A stretch of DNA of 16,912 bases. It comes from CALEUX01 sp037439945. Its GTDB lineage: Bacteria > Bacteroidota > Bacteroidia > Bacteroidales > Marinilabiliaceae. A program made the position numbers and the translations under genes. Location: the NCBI GenBank assembly GCA_037439945.1, contig JBBIVA010000081.1, positions 1-16,912 of the forward strand. Direction: 5' to 3'. Below, piece after piece: positions 16,672 through 16,912 of this stretch. Under the pieces are notes generated by a model. It had not been told where the DNA came from. It did no database searches and saw only the letters and a program-made list of their open reading frames with translations. Every line of letters starts with the position of its first letter. The stretch's first letter is position 1.

Positions 16672-16701
16672 TTGCAATAATCAAAAGAACTGCTATCTTT
16701 G
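16672..16701 (+). promoter_or_regulatory. promoter of the tRNA-Asp pair
   Basis: TTG (16672-16674), a 19-nt spacer and TATCTTTG (16694-16701) match the Bacteroidota primary-sigma promoter TTG/TAnnTTTG fully. Transcription should start a few bases after 16701, about 25 nt before the first tRNA. Confidence 0.85.
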
Positions 16702-16731
16702 CATCGCTTTTTACGAAAAGCCAAATCAATA

Positions 16732-16808
16732 GGTCTGGTAGTTCAGTTGGTTAGAATACCGGCCTGTCACGCCGGGGGTCGCGGGTTCGAGCCCCGTCCA
16801 GACCGCCA
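16732..16808 (+). tRNA. tRNA-Asp(GTC), first copy
   Basis: The 77-nt cloverleaf has acceptor arms GGTCTGG and CCAGACC, the anticodon stem CCGGC/GCCGG with loop CTGTCAC and anticodon GTC at 16766-16768, the T-arm GCGGG-TTCGAGC-CCCGT, discriminator G and an encoded CCA. It is identical to the second copy 27 nt downstream. Confidence 0.97.
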
Positions 16809-16835
16809 ACAAATTTTATTATATTTATTGTTTCT

Positions 16836-16912
16836 GGTCTGGTAGTTCAGTTGGTTAGAATACCGGCCTGTCACGCCGGGGGTCGCGGGTTCGAGCCCCG
16901 TCCAGACCGCCA
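16836..16912 (+). tRNA. tRNA-Asp(GTC), second copy
   Basis: This 77-nt gene is base-for-base identical to the first tRNA-Asp, with anticodon GTC at 16870-16872 and an encoded CCA that ends at the last base of the window. It is probably processed from the same transcript as the first copy. Confidence 0.97.

Overview
The window looks like chromosomal DNA of a Bacteroidota bacterium, probably Bacteroidales/Marinilabiliales. The evidence is low GC, A-rich leaders instead of Shine-Dalgarno sites, a textbook Bacteroidota promoter (TTG, 19 nt, TATCTTTG) before the tRNAs, and phylum-typical families: a BT_3928-type DoxX/MauE-like membrane protein, a duplicated DUF1599 protein, cdaA next to folP, and xerD divergent from aroQ-pyk. 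Most of the window is conserved housekeeping sequence. I see no CRISPR array, phage genes, toxin-antitoxin pair or defence island.

Layout. Positions 1-8811 are on the minus strand. In transcription order they run DUF1599 protein, BT_3928-type membrane protein, tpiA (ATGA overlap, then a clear intrinsic terminator), prmA, a 1489-residue exported protein of unknown function, and a small DUF2752 membrane protein; the next gene may begin at 21-1. Positions 9050-13157 are on the plus strand: folP, cdaA, a TIGR01777-type epimerase, then an LpxL/HtrB-like acyltransferase. xerD (13316-14215) is on the minus strand. aroQ, pyk and two identical tRNA-Asp(GTC) genes are on the plus strand to the window end.

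The most distinctive non-coding feature is a 218-bp MITE-like element at 11733-11950. It has 17-bp terminal inverted repeats with one mismatch and a perfect 9-bp target duplication (TTAATAAAT) on both sides. It inserted at the stop codon of the epimerase gene and carries several internal hairpins and a repeated CGTTAGGGAC motif. The most distinctive protein is the 1489-residue exported one: beta-rich, unrecognised, with a winged-helix-like segment near residues 465-520.

How the genes work together. tpiA and pyk are glycolytic. folP makes 7,8-dihydropteroate for folate and aroQ serves the shikimate pathway. cdaA makes c-di-AMP. prmA methylates ribosomal protein L11, xerD resolves chromosome dimers, and the acyltransferase probably builds lipid A. 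The neighbourhoods are operons of convenience rather than one pathway. Five upstream start candidates are TTG codons; four were replaced by or compared with better ATGs, and only the DUF2752 gene lacks an ATG alternative.
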